From: Polaribacter sp.
GTDB lineage: Bacteria; Bacteroidota; Bacteroidia; Flavobacteriales; Flavobacteriaceae
Assembly: GCA_018663625.1 (NCBI GenBank)
Contig: JABJPX010000038.1
Location: 124,001 to 188,000 of the forward strand
Length of the DNA stretch: 64,000 nt
Direction of reading: 5' to 3'
The translations under genes were made by a program, and so were the position numbers. Positions 1 to 7,847 of the stretch are shown here, one piece after another. The notes under the pieces were generated by a model. It was not told where the DNA came from and searched no databases. It saw only the letters and a list, made by a program, of their open reading frames with translations. Positions within the stretch are counted from its first letter, which is position 1, and each line of letters opens with the position of its first letter.

Positions 1-1
1 G

Positions 2-1201
2 GCAAAAACAGGAACTGGGAAAACGGCTGCTTTTGGCTTACCGTTACTACAATTAATAGATACAACAAAAGACGTAATTCAAGCAATTGTTTTGGCTCCA
101 ACAAGAGAGCTAGGTCAACAAATACATAGTAATTTAGAATCCTTTGCTGTAAATAGTCCAGAGATCTCCATTGCCGTTATTTGCGGAGGAATTCCGATAA
201 AACCTCAAATAGAACGTTTAAAAAAGACCACACATATTGTTGTTGCAACCCCAGGTCGTTTGGCCGATTTAGTGCAGCGTGATGCCATAAATATTAAAAA
301 TATTTCTCATTTTATTTTAGATGAAGCTGATGAAATGGTCAGTGCATTGAAAGAAGGACTGGATAGCATTATCAAGGAAATTCCCAAGAAAAGAAGAACA
401 CTTTTATTTACAGCAACAATGCCAGGTGCTATTAAGCAGTTGATCAATAATTACATGTCCCATGACGTCGTTGAGATAGCGGCAAATATGGACACAGCTG
501 GACATCAAGGCATCGACCATCAATATGTTGTTGTAGCGCCTATTGAGAAATTGGAGGTTTTATTACATTTCCTAAATTCGAAAGAAGGTCAAAGAGGGAT
601 TATTTTCTGTAAAACAAAAGCTGCTGTAAATAAGTTGGCCAAAAATTTAGCGATTAACAAATTCTCTTCCGGAGCACTTCATGGAAGTTTAACACAGGGA
701 ATTCGGGATCGTATCATGGGGCAATTTAGAGAGGGGCATATTGATATTTTAGTAGCTACCGATTTGGCGGCTCGTGGAATCGATGTAAAAGAAATTGCTT
801 ATGTAGTCAATTATCATTTACCGGATACTTATGGTGCTTATGTGCATCGAAGTGGACGTACTGCCAGAGCAGGAGCAAAAGGACTTTCTTTAACAATTAT
901 ACAGGAAGAAGAAACTCCAGATATTACCGATTTTGAAAAAGAATTAGGCATTATCTTCCATACATTTCAAAAAGCAGATGCAAAAAGCATTGAAGAAAAT
1001 AATGGATTGTTATGGGCTAAGAAAATATTTAAGACCAAACCGAACAAAACTATTTCGGAAGAATTTAGAAAAAAAGTAAGAACGGTCTTTCATCATTTAA
1101 CGAAAGAGGAGTTGATTGAGAAAGTATTGGCAAATTATCTGGCACAAGCAACTTCAAATGCCCCTAAAACTGAAACTGCTAAAAAGAAAAAGAAACACTA
1201 G
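2..1201 (+). CDS. DEAD-box RNA helicase, 5'-truncated by the window edge
   Basis: ATP-dependent RNA helicase of superfamily 2. The reading frame is open from base 2, so the N-terminus (Q motif) lies outside the window. The first visible residues form Walker A (AKTGTGKT), followed by motif Ia APTRELG, motif Ib TPGRL, motif II LDEADE, motif III as TAT, and motif VI HRSGRTARAG. The C-terminal extension of about 100 residues ends in a lysine-rich tail, which usually means RNA contact. An internal TTG at 92 is not the real start, because the Walker A motif lies upstream of it. The SDR gene starts 7 bp downstream, so the two are probably co-transcribed. General DeaD/CshA-like role in RNA remodelling or ribosome assembly is family knowledge; the exact subtype cannot be decided. 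Confidence 0.93.
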   Translation, partial: AKTGTGKTAAFGLPLLQLIDTTKDVIQAIVLAPTRELGQQIHSNLESFAVNSPEISIAVICGGIPIKPQIERLKKTTHIVVATPGRLADLVQRDAINIKNISHFILDEADEMVSALKEGLDSIIKEIPKKRRTLLFTATMPGAIKQLINNYMSHDVVEIAANMDTAGHQGIDHQYVVVAPIEKLEVLLHFLNSKEGQRGIIFCKTKAAVNKLAKNLAINKFSSGALHGSLTQGIRDRIMGQFREGHIDILVATDLAARGIDVKEIAYVVNYHLPDTYGAYVHRSGRTARAGAKGLSLTIIQEEETPDITDFEKELGIIFHTFQKADAKSIEENNGLLWAKKIFKTKPNKTISEEFRKKVRTVFHHLTKEELIEKVLANYLAQATSNAPKTETAKKKKKH

Positions 1202-1207
1202 TTTCTA

Positions 1208-2749
1208 ATGCATATGAGTGATCAAATTAGCAATCTAGAGATTGCCCAATGTATCAATACGATACAGCAGTTATTAGCGGATACTAATCAACTATTCGAA
1301 TTGCCCGAAGCACAAAGAGTTGCACTGTTTAAAGTAGCAGGTGAATTGTCAAGGCCAAATCGTGATGAGTTTCAGCGTCGTAGAAAAGATGCTAAAAAGG
1401 CGGCAAAACGCAAAATGATTGCTAAGGATATTCATGCCAGAAAGTCAACAGGAATTCGATCTGCTCGTGAAGCAGCGCTATTCGTAGCACCTAAATTATT
1501 GACATCAGCGAGTCTTTTAAAAGATACTCCAGAATTAGAATCACCAAGAAACTGTTATGTTTGTAAAACGGTATTTACCAAATTACACCATTTTTATGAC
1601 ACGATGTGTATTTCATGTGGTGATTTAAATTATGCAAAACGGTTTCAAACGACCAATTTACAAGATCAGGTTGCGGTGATTACCGGTTCGCGATTGAAAA
1701 TAGGATATCATATTACATTGATGTTGTTACGATCAGGAGCAACTGTTATTGCTACTACTCGATTTCCTGCAGATTCTGCTATTCGTTTTTCAAAGGAAGA
1801 AGATTATAAGGATTGGAGTGATCGTTTGCACATTCATGGGCTAGATTTGCGTCATATTCCTAGTGTAGAAATTTTCTGTAATTATATAGAACAGAAATAC
1901 GATCGCTTGGATATTTTAATAAATAACGCCGCTCAAACAGTAAGAAGACCTTCTGGTTTTTATTTCCATTTAATGGAAAATGAAAAATTAGCAATCTCAG
2001 AATTACCAAAATTAGCACAAACATTGCTTGTCAATCATTCAGAATGTTTGCAAGAAATTGCTGATTTAAGTTTTGGTACTTCTAAAACAAGTGAAAATAA
2101 TGTCTTGCCTGTTACTTGGCACGGACCTGAACCGGGTATCGGTTTGAGAAATTCTGCAGCACTGTCTCAGATTCCTTATAGTTTTGACAATTCACTACAA
2201 ACGGAAGAAGTATTTCCAGAAGGAAAGTTGGATGCAGATTTACAACAGGTAGATTTAAGAAAAACCAATAGTTGGCGTTTAAAGTTGGGTGAAATTGAAA
2301 CTACGGAAATGGTGGAAGTCCAGCTAGTCAATGCAGTTGCACCTTTTGTGTTGTGCAATCGTTTGTCTAATTTGATGATGAAAGAAAACACAGGAATGAA
2401 ACACATTATCAATGTTTCTGCAATGGAAGGGAAGTTTCATCGCTTTAAAAAAGTAGACCGACACCCACATACAAACATGGCTAAAGCGGCTTTAAATATG
2501 CTAACGCACACCTCGTCTGCAACTTTTGCAAAAAAAGGAATTTATATGAATGCTGTCGATACAGGTTGGGTAACGGATGAAGATCCTGCAGAATTGTCTA
2601 AAAAGAAAGTAGAAATACATGATTTTCAGCCCCCTTTGGATATTGTTGATGGTGCTGCAAGGGTGATGGATCCTTTAATTGATGGTATTAATACAGGAAA
2701 ACACTGGTCTGGGAAGTTTTTAAAAGATTATTTTCCTATAGATTGGTAG
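1208..2749 (+). CDS. SDR-family protein with N-terminal basic region and zinc ribbon
   Basis: 513 residues, twice the length of a classical short-chain dehydrogenase. Residues 1-110 are helical and strongly basic around 57-80. A zinc-ribbon pattern follows: Cys116-x2-Cys119 and Cys134-x2-Cys137. The Rossmann SDR domain starts near residue 152 with a nucleotide-binding motif TGSRLKIG (159-166) and NNAA (239-242). An insertion of about 110 residues (255-365) precedes the second half of the fold. The usual Ser is present (Ser404), but the YxxxK motif reads TNMAK: Thr422 replaces the catalytic Tyr, while Lys426 is kept. A redox reaction is therefore doubtful. Lying between two RNA helicases, it may serve RNA or ribosomes; that is inference. 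A second in-frame ATG lies two codons in (1214). Confidence 0.85.
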   Translation: MHMSDQISNLEIAQCINTIQQLLADTNQLFELPEAQRVALFKVAGELSRPNRDEFQRRRKDAKKAAKRKMIAKDIHARKSTGIRSAREAALFVAPKLLTSASLLKDTPELESPRNCYVCKTVFTKLHHFYDTMCISCGDLNYAKRFQTTNLQDQVAVITGSRLKIGYHITLMLLRSGATVIATTRFPADSAIRFSKEEDYKDWSDRLHIHGLDLRHIPSVEIFCNYIEQKYDRLDILINNAAQTVRRPSGFYFHLMENEKLAISELPKLAQTLLVNHSECLQEIADLSFGTSKTSENNVLPVTWHGPEPGIGLRNSAALSQIPYSFDNSLQTEEVFPEGKLDADLQQVDLRKTNSWRLKLGEIETTEMVEVQLVNAVAPFVLCNRLSNLMMKENTGMKHIINVSAMEGKFHRFKKVDRHPHTNMAKAALNMLTHTSSATFAKKGIYMNAVDTGWVTDEDPAELSKKKVEIHDFQPPLDIVDGAARVMDPLIDGINTGKHWSGKFLKDYFPIDW

Positions 2750-2759
2750 TGAAAGAGAA

Positions 2760-2781
2760 AGTGAACAGTGAGTGGTGAATC
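2760..2781 (+). repeat. Three imperfect 7-nt GTGAAxx units
   Basis: The 67-bp gap between the SDR gene and the next helicase holds three consecutive imperfect heptamers (GTGAACA, GTGAGTG, GTGAATC). This is a short degenerate tandem pattern with no assigned function. It may be a remnant of an intergenic repeat family; it is too short to be sure. Confidence 0.25.
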
Positions 2782-2816
2782 GAAAAAAGTAGCAACAGGA
2801 TAATAGTAATATATAT

Positions 2817-4130
2817 ATGGCAAATAGAATAAAAGAGCAACAAGATATTTTAGCAAAATTAAACATTCATGCATTGAATCCGATGCAAGAGGAAGCAATT
2901 TCTGTAATCGCATCAAATACCAATACGATATTACTATCTCCAACAGGAACAGGAAAGACATTGGCTTTTTTATTGCCAGTTATTGAAGCACTAGACCCAA
3001 ATTCGAGTGAGGTGCAGGCCTTAATTTTAGTACCTTCAAGAGAGTTGGCAATACAGATTGAACAAGTGGTTCGTAACATGGGGTCTGGCTTTAAGGTAAA
3101 TGCTGTGTATGGAGGTCGACCAATGTCTAAAGATAAAATTGAATTGAAACATGTACCCGCTATTTTAATTGGTACACCTGGTAGAATTGCAGATCATTTT
3201 GCAAATGAACGTTTCTCTAAAACCCATATTAAAACCTTAGTTTTAGACGAATTTGACAAGTCATTAGAAGTTGGTTTTGAATATGAAATGAGGGGGATTA
3301 TTAATCAATTAACTACTTTATATAAGCGTATATTAACATCTGCAACACAAGGAGTTGAGATTCCTGATTTTGTTAGATTAGATCAAGCTAGAACCATTAA
3401 TTATTTAAAGAAAAAAGTAGTTTCTAAATTGGAGGTTAAAACAGTCGTTGCCGCTACTAAAAACAAATCCGAAACCTTAGTAGATTTAATCTTGCATTTA
3501 GGAAATCAGCCCGGCATTATTTTTTGTAATTTAAAAGACAGTATTAATAAAGTAAGTGAGTTTTTGGATAAAAATAAAATATCACACAGCTGTTTTTCTG
3601 GTGGAATGGAACAAAGAGACCGAGAACGTTCTTTGATTAAGTTTAGAAATGGAACCAGTCAAATTTTGATAGCAACAGATTTAGCTGCTAGAGGGATCGA
3701 TATTCCTGAATTGAAATTTATTATTCATTATGAGCTTCCTAAGGCTGAAGAAGAATTTACGCACAGAAATGGTAGAACTGCAAGAGTTGACGCAAAAGGA
3801 ACCGCTTACGTGTTGAAATGGGAAAAAGAAAATTTGCCTGATTTTATTAAAAAATCGAAGACTGAAGATATTTCTAAAAGAGGCCCCCGCAAAGCTCAGT
3901 ATTGGGAAACTTTGTTTATTTCCGGTGGTAGAAAAGATAAAATATCGAAAGGAGATATTGCTGGACTCTTTTTTAAACAGGGAAATATTACTAAAGATCA
4001 ATTAGGAAACATCGAATTAAAACAGGATTGTGCATTTGTTGCAGTTCCTGTAACAATTGTCAATGATTTGATTGAAAAATTAAACAATACACGCTTGAAA
4101 AAGAAAAAAATACGCGTAACATTGGCGTAA
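2817..4130 (+). CDS. DEAD-box RNA helicase, DbpA-like
   Basis: 437 residues. RecA1 carries Walker A SPTGTGKT (41-48), PSREL, TPGRI and motif II as DEFD (144-147) instead of DEAD; motif III is SAT. RecA2 carries the ATDLAARGID region and motif VI HRNGRTARVDAKG. The C-terminal 75 residues (about 360-437, including KGDIAGLFFKQG) resemble the DbpA RNA-binding domain, which in E. coli recognises hairpin 92 of 23S rRNA. A role in large-subunit rRNA maturation is therefore likely, from family knowledge. It sits 67 bp behind the SDR gene on the same strand. The Ala-to-Phe change in motif II leaves the Mg-binding Asp and Glu intact, so activity is expected. Confidence 0.92.
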   Translation: MANRIKEQQDILAKLNIHALNPMQEEAISVIASNTNTILLSPTGTGKTLAFLLPVIEALDPNSSEVQALILVPSRELAIQIEQVVRNMGSGFKVNAVYGGRPMSKDKIELKHVPAILIGTPGRIADHFANERFSKTHIKTLVLDEFDKSLEVGFEYEMRGIINQLTTLYKRILTSATQGVEIPDFVRLDQARTINYLKKKVVSKLEVKTVVAATKNKSETLVDLILHLGNQPGIIFCNLKDSINKVSEFLDKNKISHSCFSGGMEQRDRERSLIKFRNGTSQILIATDLAARGIDIPELKFIIHYELPKAEEEFTHRNGRTARVDAKGTAYVLKWEKENLPDFIKKSKTEDISKRGPRKAQYWETLFISGGRKDKISKGDIAGLFFKQGNITKDQLGNIELKQDCAFVAVPVTIVNDLIEKLNNTRLKKKKIRVTLA

Positions 4131-4154
4131 CCTCTTTTACAATCGACTGCATAT

Positions 4155-4192
4155 AAATGACCGCTCAAGTTATGATGGGGTCATTTTTTTTT
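4155..4192 (+). terminator. Rho-independent terminator after the DbpA-like helicase
   Basis: An 8-bp stem (AAATGACC at 4155-4162 with GGTCATTT at 4179-4186) runs into a T-tract ending near 4192. The long loop makes it a weak but plausible terminator. Confidence 0.55.
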
Positions 4193-4303
4193 ATTAATTA
4201 ATAAATTGGGGGTTTACTCGATTATTGATTTCAATGATTAGGGTATTTTTAGAGATGTCGTTTTAAAATGCTGTTTTTAATTAAAAGTAAGCATATTTAT
4301 ATT

Positions 4304-4311
4304 TAAGTTTG
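4304..4311 (+). promoter_or_regulatory. -7 element TAAGTTTG abutting the trmH start
   Basis: This matches the Bacteroidota -7 consensus TAnnTTTG. It ends 5 bases before the ATG at 4317, so transcription would begin at or very near the start codon. That implies a leaderless mRNA, or use of the second ATG at 4320. No clear -33 TTG is seen. Confidence 0.5.
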
Positions 4312-4316
4312 TTTTT

Positions 4317-4997
4317 ATGATGGATCAAAAACTACTTGCTTATTTTGAAGGTTATCTAACGGAGAGGAGAAAATCGTTATTTAAGAAAGTCTTAGAAGAC
4401 AGAACCCGACACTTTACGGTTGTTTTGGAAGATATTTTTCAGCCTCATAATGCAAGTGCTGTGGTAAGAACCTGCGATATTTTTGGGATTCAAGATGTGC
4501 ATGCAATAGAGAATAAATACAACAATAAGATTTCGAGACACGTCGCGAAAGGTTCTCAAAAATGGCTTAGCTACAATCGTTACCGCGATGATGGAGATAA
4601 TACGGCAAGTTGCTTAGCTTCTTTAAAAGATAAAGGGTATCAAATTATCGCCACCACACCGCACAATGATTCTTGTGCATTGCAAGATTTTGATGTTACT
4701 AAAAAGTCCGCCTTTGTCTTTGGATCGGAGGCTGAAGGAGTTTCTGAAACAGTAATGGAAAATGCAGATGGTTTTTTAAAAATTCCAATGGTAGGTTTTA
4801 CAGAGAGTTTAAATATCTCTGTTGCTGCTGCTATTATTTTACAAGAAGTAACTTCAAAATTGAGGAATTCAGAAGTTGATTGGAAATTATCTGACGAAGA
4901 AAAACAAATTTTATACTTTAATTGGTTGAAAACAACCATTAAAAATGTGGATAAGATTGAAGCCCATTATCGTCAAAATTTAACAAATATTAAATGA
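4317..4997 (+). CDS. trmH: TrmH-type tRNA (guanosine-2'-O-)-methyltransferase
   Basis: 226-residue SpoU/SPOUT methyltransferase that should methylate the ribose 2'-OH of G18 in tRNA, using SAM bound in the trefoil knot. All three SpoU motifs are visible: motif 1 around PHNASAVVRTCDIFG, motif 2 FGSEAEGVS, and motif 3 IPMVGFTESLNISVAAAI. The short N-terminal extension and the length fit TrmH rather than TrmL or RlmB. Two adjacent ATG codons (4317 and 4320) are possible starts. Its stop overlaps the ATG of the following broken DUF1801 gene in an ATGA arrangement (4994-4997), which suggests translational coupling. Confidence 0.88.
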   Translation: MMDQKLLAYFEGYLTERRKSLFKKVLEDRTRHFTVVLEDIFQPHNASAVVRTCDIFGIQDVHAIENKYNNKISRHVAKGSQKWLSYNRYRDDGDNTASCLASLKDKGYQIIATTPHNDSCALQDFDVTKKSAFVFGSEAEGVSETVMENADGFLKIPMVGFTESLNISVAAAIILQEVTSKLRNSEVDWKLSDEEKQILYFNWLKTTIKNVDKIEAHYRQNLTNIK

Positions 4998-5584
4998 CGC
5001 CCATTGAGATTTATATAAACAAGAAAGCAGCTTGGAAACAGGAGTTAGCGCTTTTGCGTTCTGTGTTTATAGACTTACCTGTTGAAGAAACGATAAAATG
5101 AGGGGCACCTACTTATGTTTTTAAAGGAAAAAATATAGTAGGTTTGGCTGCTTTCAAAAAGTATTGTGGTTTGTGGTTTTTTCAAGGAGTATTATTAAAA
5201 GATAAACAAAAAAAATTCATCAACGCACAAGAAGGCAAAACCAAAGCTATGCTGCAATGGCGCTTTTATTCGATTGATGAAATTGACCTTCCATTGATTA
5301 AAGAATATGTTCTAGAGGCAATGGCTCACGTAGAAAATGGGAATGAGGTAAAGTTTACTAGAAACACGAAACCCTTGATAATTCCTTTAGAATTGATGCA
5401 ACGGTTGGCAATAGATAAGCAGCTAGAAGTTGAGTTTAATCGTTTTTCTAAAAGCAAACTGCATGAATTTGCATTGTATATAGCAGCAGCAAAAAGAACA
5501 GAAACAAAAGCAAAAAGACTCGAGAAAATTATACCAATGATTCTTTCTGGTGAAGGTTTAAACGATCGGTATAAGAAAAGTTAG
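4994..5584 (+). pseudogene. DUF1801/YdeI-OmdA family gene interrupted by an in-frame TGA
   Basis: The full frame runs from ATG 4994 (overlapping the trmH stop as ATGA) to TAG 5582-5584, 196 codons plus stop. Codon 36 (5099-5101) is TGA where the family has Trp (context ETIK-stop-GAPTYVFKG); one base separates TGA from TGG. Downstream of the stop the frame is intact: the DUF1801 core (GLAAFKKYCGLWFFQG) and a YdeI/OmdA-like C-terminal helix region rich in Ala and Lys (about residues 155-190). No good start is seen just after the stop; the only open candidate is a TTG at 5144, which would delete the first third. Either a recent nonsense mutation or a sequencing error. Known members are small cytosolic proteins of poorly known function. 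Confidence 0.8.
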
Positions 5585-5949
5585 TGAATCATTATCTTTT
5601 CTATGGTAGCAGTAGAATCGCAACGTTTTACCAATAAGTGAATGTTTTCTAATGCATCGCTTCCGGTAATATAATATTCTCCACAAGGCTTTTTCCATTG
5701 ATTACTTTTGTTAAAGTTAACATCTCCTAAATACAATATGGTAGAAATCATTGTGGTGTCAATACGATGTTGTTGCATAGAAAGTTTTGCTTCTTCAGAA
5801 AACAAACGTTCTCTGATACGAATTGTCTTAAGTGTCCTAGCATCCATTCCATAGTCAAAAGAAGCATTTTTCTTTTGCCAAAAGAAATAAACGGCAATAG
5901 AACCAAGAGATAATCCCACTAAATAATAAAAAATTCTTTTTACGAGCAT
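5581..5949 (-). CDS. Small membrane-anchored protein, DUF4258-like
   Basis: 122 residues. A single N-terminal hydrophobic segment (about 6-24, FYYLVGLSLGSIAVYFFW) would anchor it in the inner membrane. The soluble part holds a motif of the type YYITGSDALENIHLLVKRCDSTATIEKI, which I associate loosely with DUF4258-type flavobacterial proteins often found beside alanine dehydrogenase. The function is unknown. It is convergent with the DUF1801 gene (3' ends overlap by 4 bases) and lies downstream of ald on the same strand. A -7 box on the minus strand (5967-5974) lies 17 bases upstream of the start, so it has its own promoter. Confidence 0.75.
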   Translation of the reverse strand: MLVKRIFYYLVGLSLGSIAVYFFWQKKNASFDYGMDARTLKTIRIRERLFSEEAKLSMQQHRIDTTMISTILYLGDVNFNKSNQWKKPCGEYYITGSDALENIHLLVKRCDSTATIEKIMIH

Positions 5950-5966
5950 CGTTGAATATTGAGTTG

Positions 5967-5974
5967 CAAATTTA
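5967..5974 (-). promoter_or_regulatory. -7 element TAAATTTG upstream of the 5949 gene
   Basis: The minus-strand sequence TAAATTTG matches TAnnTTTG and lies 17 bases before the ATG at 5949, giving a short normal leader. The spacing supports that ATG as the start. Confidence 0.55.
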
Positions 5975-6087
5975 TGGAAAAGGAGTTGTTTTATACAGTA
6001 ATTTACAACTTATTTCTTAGTGTTTTAGGACCGGTTTTCTTACCTTTTATTGCTTTTGGTAGTAAAAAAAAACGATATTTTTTTTAA
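5974..6087 (+). CDS. Possible 37-residue membrane peptide
   Basis: ATG at 5974, TAA at 6085-6087. The peptide has one long hydrophobic stretch (about residues 5-29, from LFYTVIY to FLPFIAFG) followed by a positive patch, SKKKRYFF, as expected for a single-span membrane protein with a cytosolic C-terminus. It fills the gap between two minus-strand genes and overlaps the end of ald by 4 bases. No promoter or ribosome binding site is evident on this strand. It could be chance. I do not recognise it. Confidence 0.3.
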   Translation: MEKELFYTVIYNLFLSVLGPVFLPFIAFGSKKKRYFF

Positions 6088-7280
6088 GATATCAACAAGT
6101 TAATGTCTCTAAAAGGAAGATCAAACCAATCCGCCACGGTTCTATTGGTAAGCACTCCATGATAAAAATACAAACCATTTCTTAAGCTTTTGTCGAAACG
6201 AGCGGTATTTTCAAATCCGCCTTCCTCTGCAATGTTCAGTAGATAAGGGGTGAAAATGTTGCTTATAGAAACCGATGCAGTTCTTGCATAACGCGCAGGA
6301 ATATTTGGTACACAATAATGCACAACGCCATGTTTGATAAATGTTGGTGTTTTGTGCGTTGTAATGTTTGATGTCTCAAAACACCCCCCTCTGTCAATAC
6401 TAACATCCACAATAACAGCTCCTTCCTTCATGCTTTCTATCATTGGTTCTGTGGCAATAATGGGAGATCTATTTTCTCCTCTAATTGCACCAATGGCAAC
6501 ATCACATCGCATTAATGCTTTGGCGAGTGATTTTGGCTGTACAGTAGAAGTATATATTGGTGTATTTAAGCACTGTTGCAATCTTCGTAATTTGCTAATT
6601 GAATTATCAAAAACTTTCACTCTTGCCCCGAGTCCAATAGCGGTTCTTGCAGCAAACTCTCCGACAGTACCAGCACCTAGGATGACGACACTTGTAGGGG
6701 GAACCCCTCCAATATTTCCAAAAAGTAATCCATTTCCTTTATTTACACCACTCATCAATTCGCCAGCAATTAAAACAGAAGCAGTTCCTGCAATCTCACT
6801 CAGTGATTTTACAATTGGATAGGTTCCTTCTTCATCTTTGATATAATCAAAAGCAATTGCAGTAATTCTTTTTTTTGCTAAACTTTCGAAATAATGTTTG
6901 TTTTGTGTCTTTAATTGTAACGAAGAAATTAAAATTGCCTGTGGATTAATATATTCAATTTCATCTTCTGTTGGCGGTGCTACCTTTAAAATAATCGAAC
7001 ATTTAAAAGCTTCTTCAGTATTGTAAGAAATTTTCGCTCCTGCATCTGAATATTGTTTGTCGCTATAGTTTGCGCCATCTCCAGCTCCAGTTTCAACCAC
7101 GATTCGATGCCCATGAACTGTAAAAGCAGCTACGGCATCAGGCGTTAGACAAACCCTTTTTTCACCTAAGTGAGTTTCTTTTGGCAATCCAATAAATAAA
7201 GATCCTTTTCTTTTTTTTATTTCTAACATTTCTGTCTGGGGCAACAATTCTTCTTTACTGAAGGGAGAAAATGAACTCAT
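6084..7280 (-). CDS. ald: Alanine dehydrogenase
   Basis: 398 residues. Catalyses NAD-dependent oxidative deamination of L-alanine to pyruvate and ammonia, and the reverse. The N-terminal domain begins the conserved part with GLPKETHLGEKRVCLTP; the NAD-binding Rossmann motif is GAGTVGEFAA with an Asp (KVFDNS) at the end of the second strand. The C-terminal part contains IVDVSIDRGGCFETS and NIPARYARTASVSISN, typical of the family. It is longer than Bacillus Ald (about 378) because of an N-terminal extension, as in other Bacteroidota. tsaE lies 5 bp upstream on the same strand, so the two are probably one operon. Confidence 0.93.
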   Translation of the reverse strand: MSSFSPFSKEELLPQTEMLEIKKRKGSLFIGLPKETHLGEKRVCLTPDAVAAFTVHGHRIVVETGAGDGANYSDKQYSDAGAKISYNTEEAFKCSIILKVAPPTEDEIEYINPQAILISSLQLKTQNKHYFESLAKKRITAIAFDYIKDEEGTYPIVKSLSEIAGTASVLIAGELMSGVNKGNGLLFGNIGGVPPTSVVILGAGTVGEFAARTAIGLGARVKVFDNSISKLRRLQQCLNTPIYTSTVQPKSLAKALMRCDVAIGAIRGENRSPIIATEPMIESMKEGAVIVDVSIDRGGCFETSNITTHKTPTFIKHGVVHYCVPNIPARYARTASVSISNIFTPYLLNIAEEGGFENTARFDKSLRNGLYFYHGVLTNRTVADWFDLPFRDINLLIS

Positions 7281-7285
7281 AAAAT

Positions 7286-7693
7286 TTAGGTTAATTGAAT
7301 GTTACGCTGTCCATTTTCTAAAACAGATAGATGAATTTGAACTGCATCTAAAGGTAGTAAATTTTCTATGTTTTCAGGCCATTCAATTAAACACCATTTA
7401 TTTTGATATAAATATTCTTCAATACCCATGTCCAAAGCTTCCTCTTCATTTGTAATTCTATAAAAATCAAAATGGAAAACAATCTCATTTGTTGTTGTAT
7501 GGTATTCATTTACTAGCGAGAAAGTAGGGGAGGAAACCCTATCTTGAACCCCCAAAATATTGCAGATTTCTTTTATCAATGTAGTTTTACCAACCCCCAT
7601 TTCTCCATGAAATAAGAGGGTTTTATGTTTTGATATTGCAATCACTTCTTTTGCAATGGTAGCCAAATCGTTTAAAGAATACATCTTGTTCAT
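7286..7693 (-). CDS. tsaE: tRNA threonylcarbamoyladenosine biosynthesis ATPase TsaE
   Basis: 135 residues, normal size. TsaE is the P-loop ATPase that drives the TsaB-TsaD complex in making t6A37 in ANN-decoding tRNAs. Walker A is GEMGVGKTT (30-38), followed by SPTFSLVNEY and the DFYRI motif, and the Trp-containing LIEWPE near the C-terminus. The annotated ATG is only 4 bases from a -7 box, so the mRNA may be leaderless or translation may start at the Met at codon 4 (7684). Upstream partner of ald. Confidence 0.93.
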   Translation of the reverse strand: MNKMYSLNDLATIAKEVIAISKHKTLLFHGEMGVGKTTLIKEICNILGVQDRVSSPTFSLVNEYHTTTNEIVFHFDFYRITNEEEALDMGIEEYLYQNKWCLIEWPENIENLLPLDAVQIHLSVLENGQRNIQLT

Positions 7694-7697
7694 ATTA

Positions 7698-7705
7698 CAA
7701 AAATA
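7698..7705 (-). promoter_or_regulatory. -7 element TATTTTTG upstream of tsaE
   Basis: Minus-strand TATTTTTG is a perfect TAnnTTTG box 4 bases from the first ATG (7693). It argues for leaderless transcription or for the internal ATG at 7684 as the true start. Confidence 0.5.
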
Positions 7706-7847
7706 AGAAACCTAATAAGCTTTTAAAACCTGAGTGTTGATTTTTTACAACTATTTTTAAAACTGATAGTGTCCAATGATCCGCTTTTGTTTTAAAATGA
7801 CATTTATCTCGAAAAGTTTATGAATATAGAATTTCGAAAATAAGAAG

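Noticed and set aside
92..1201. Start of the first helicase at TTG 92
   Set aside because: The frame is open upstream to base 2 and encodes Walker A there, so 92 is internal.
2176..2412. Antisense open frames inside real genes (for example in the SDR and clpB)
   Set aside because: They lie within conserved coding frames, have no domain or signal, and are explained by the AT-rich codon pattern.
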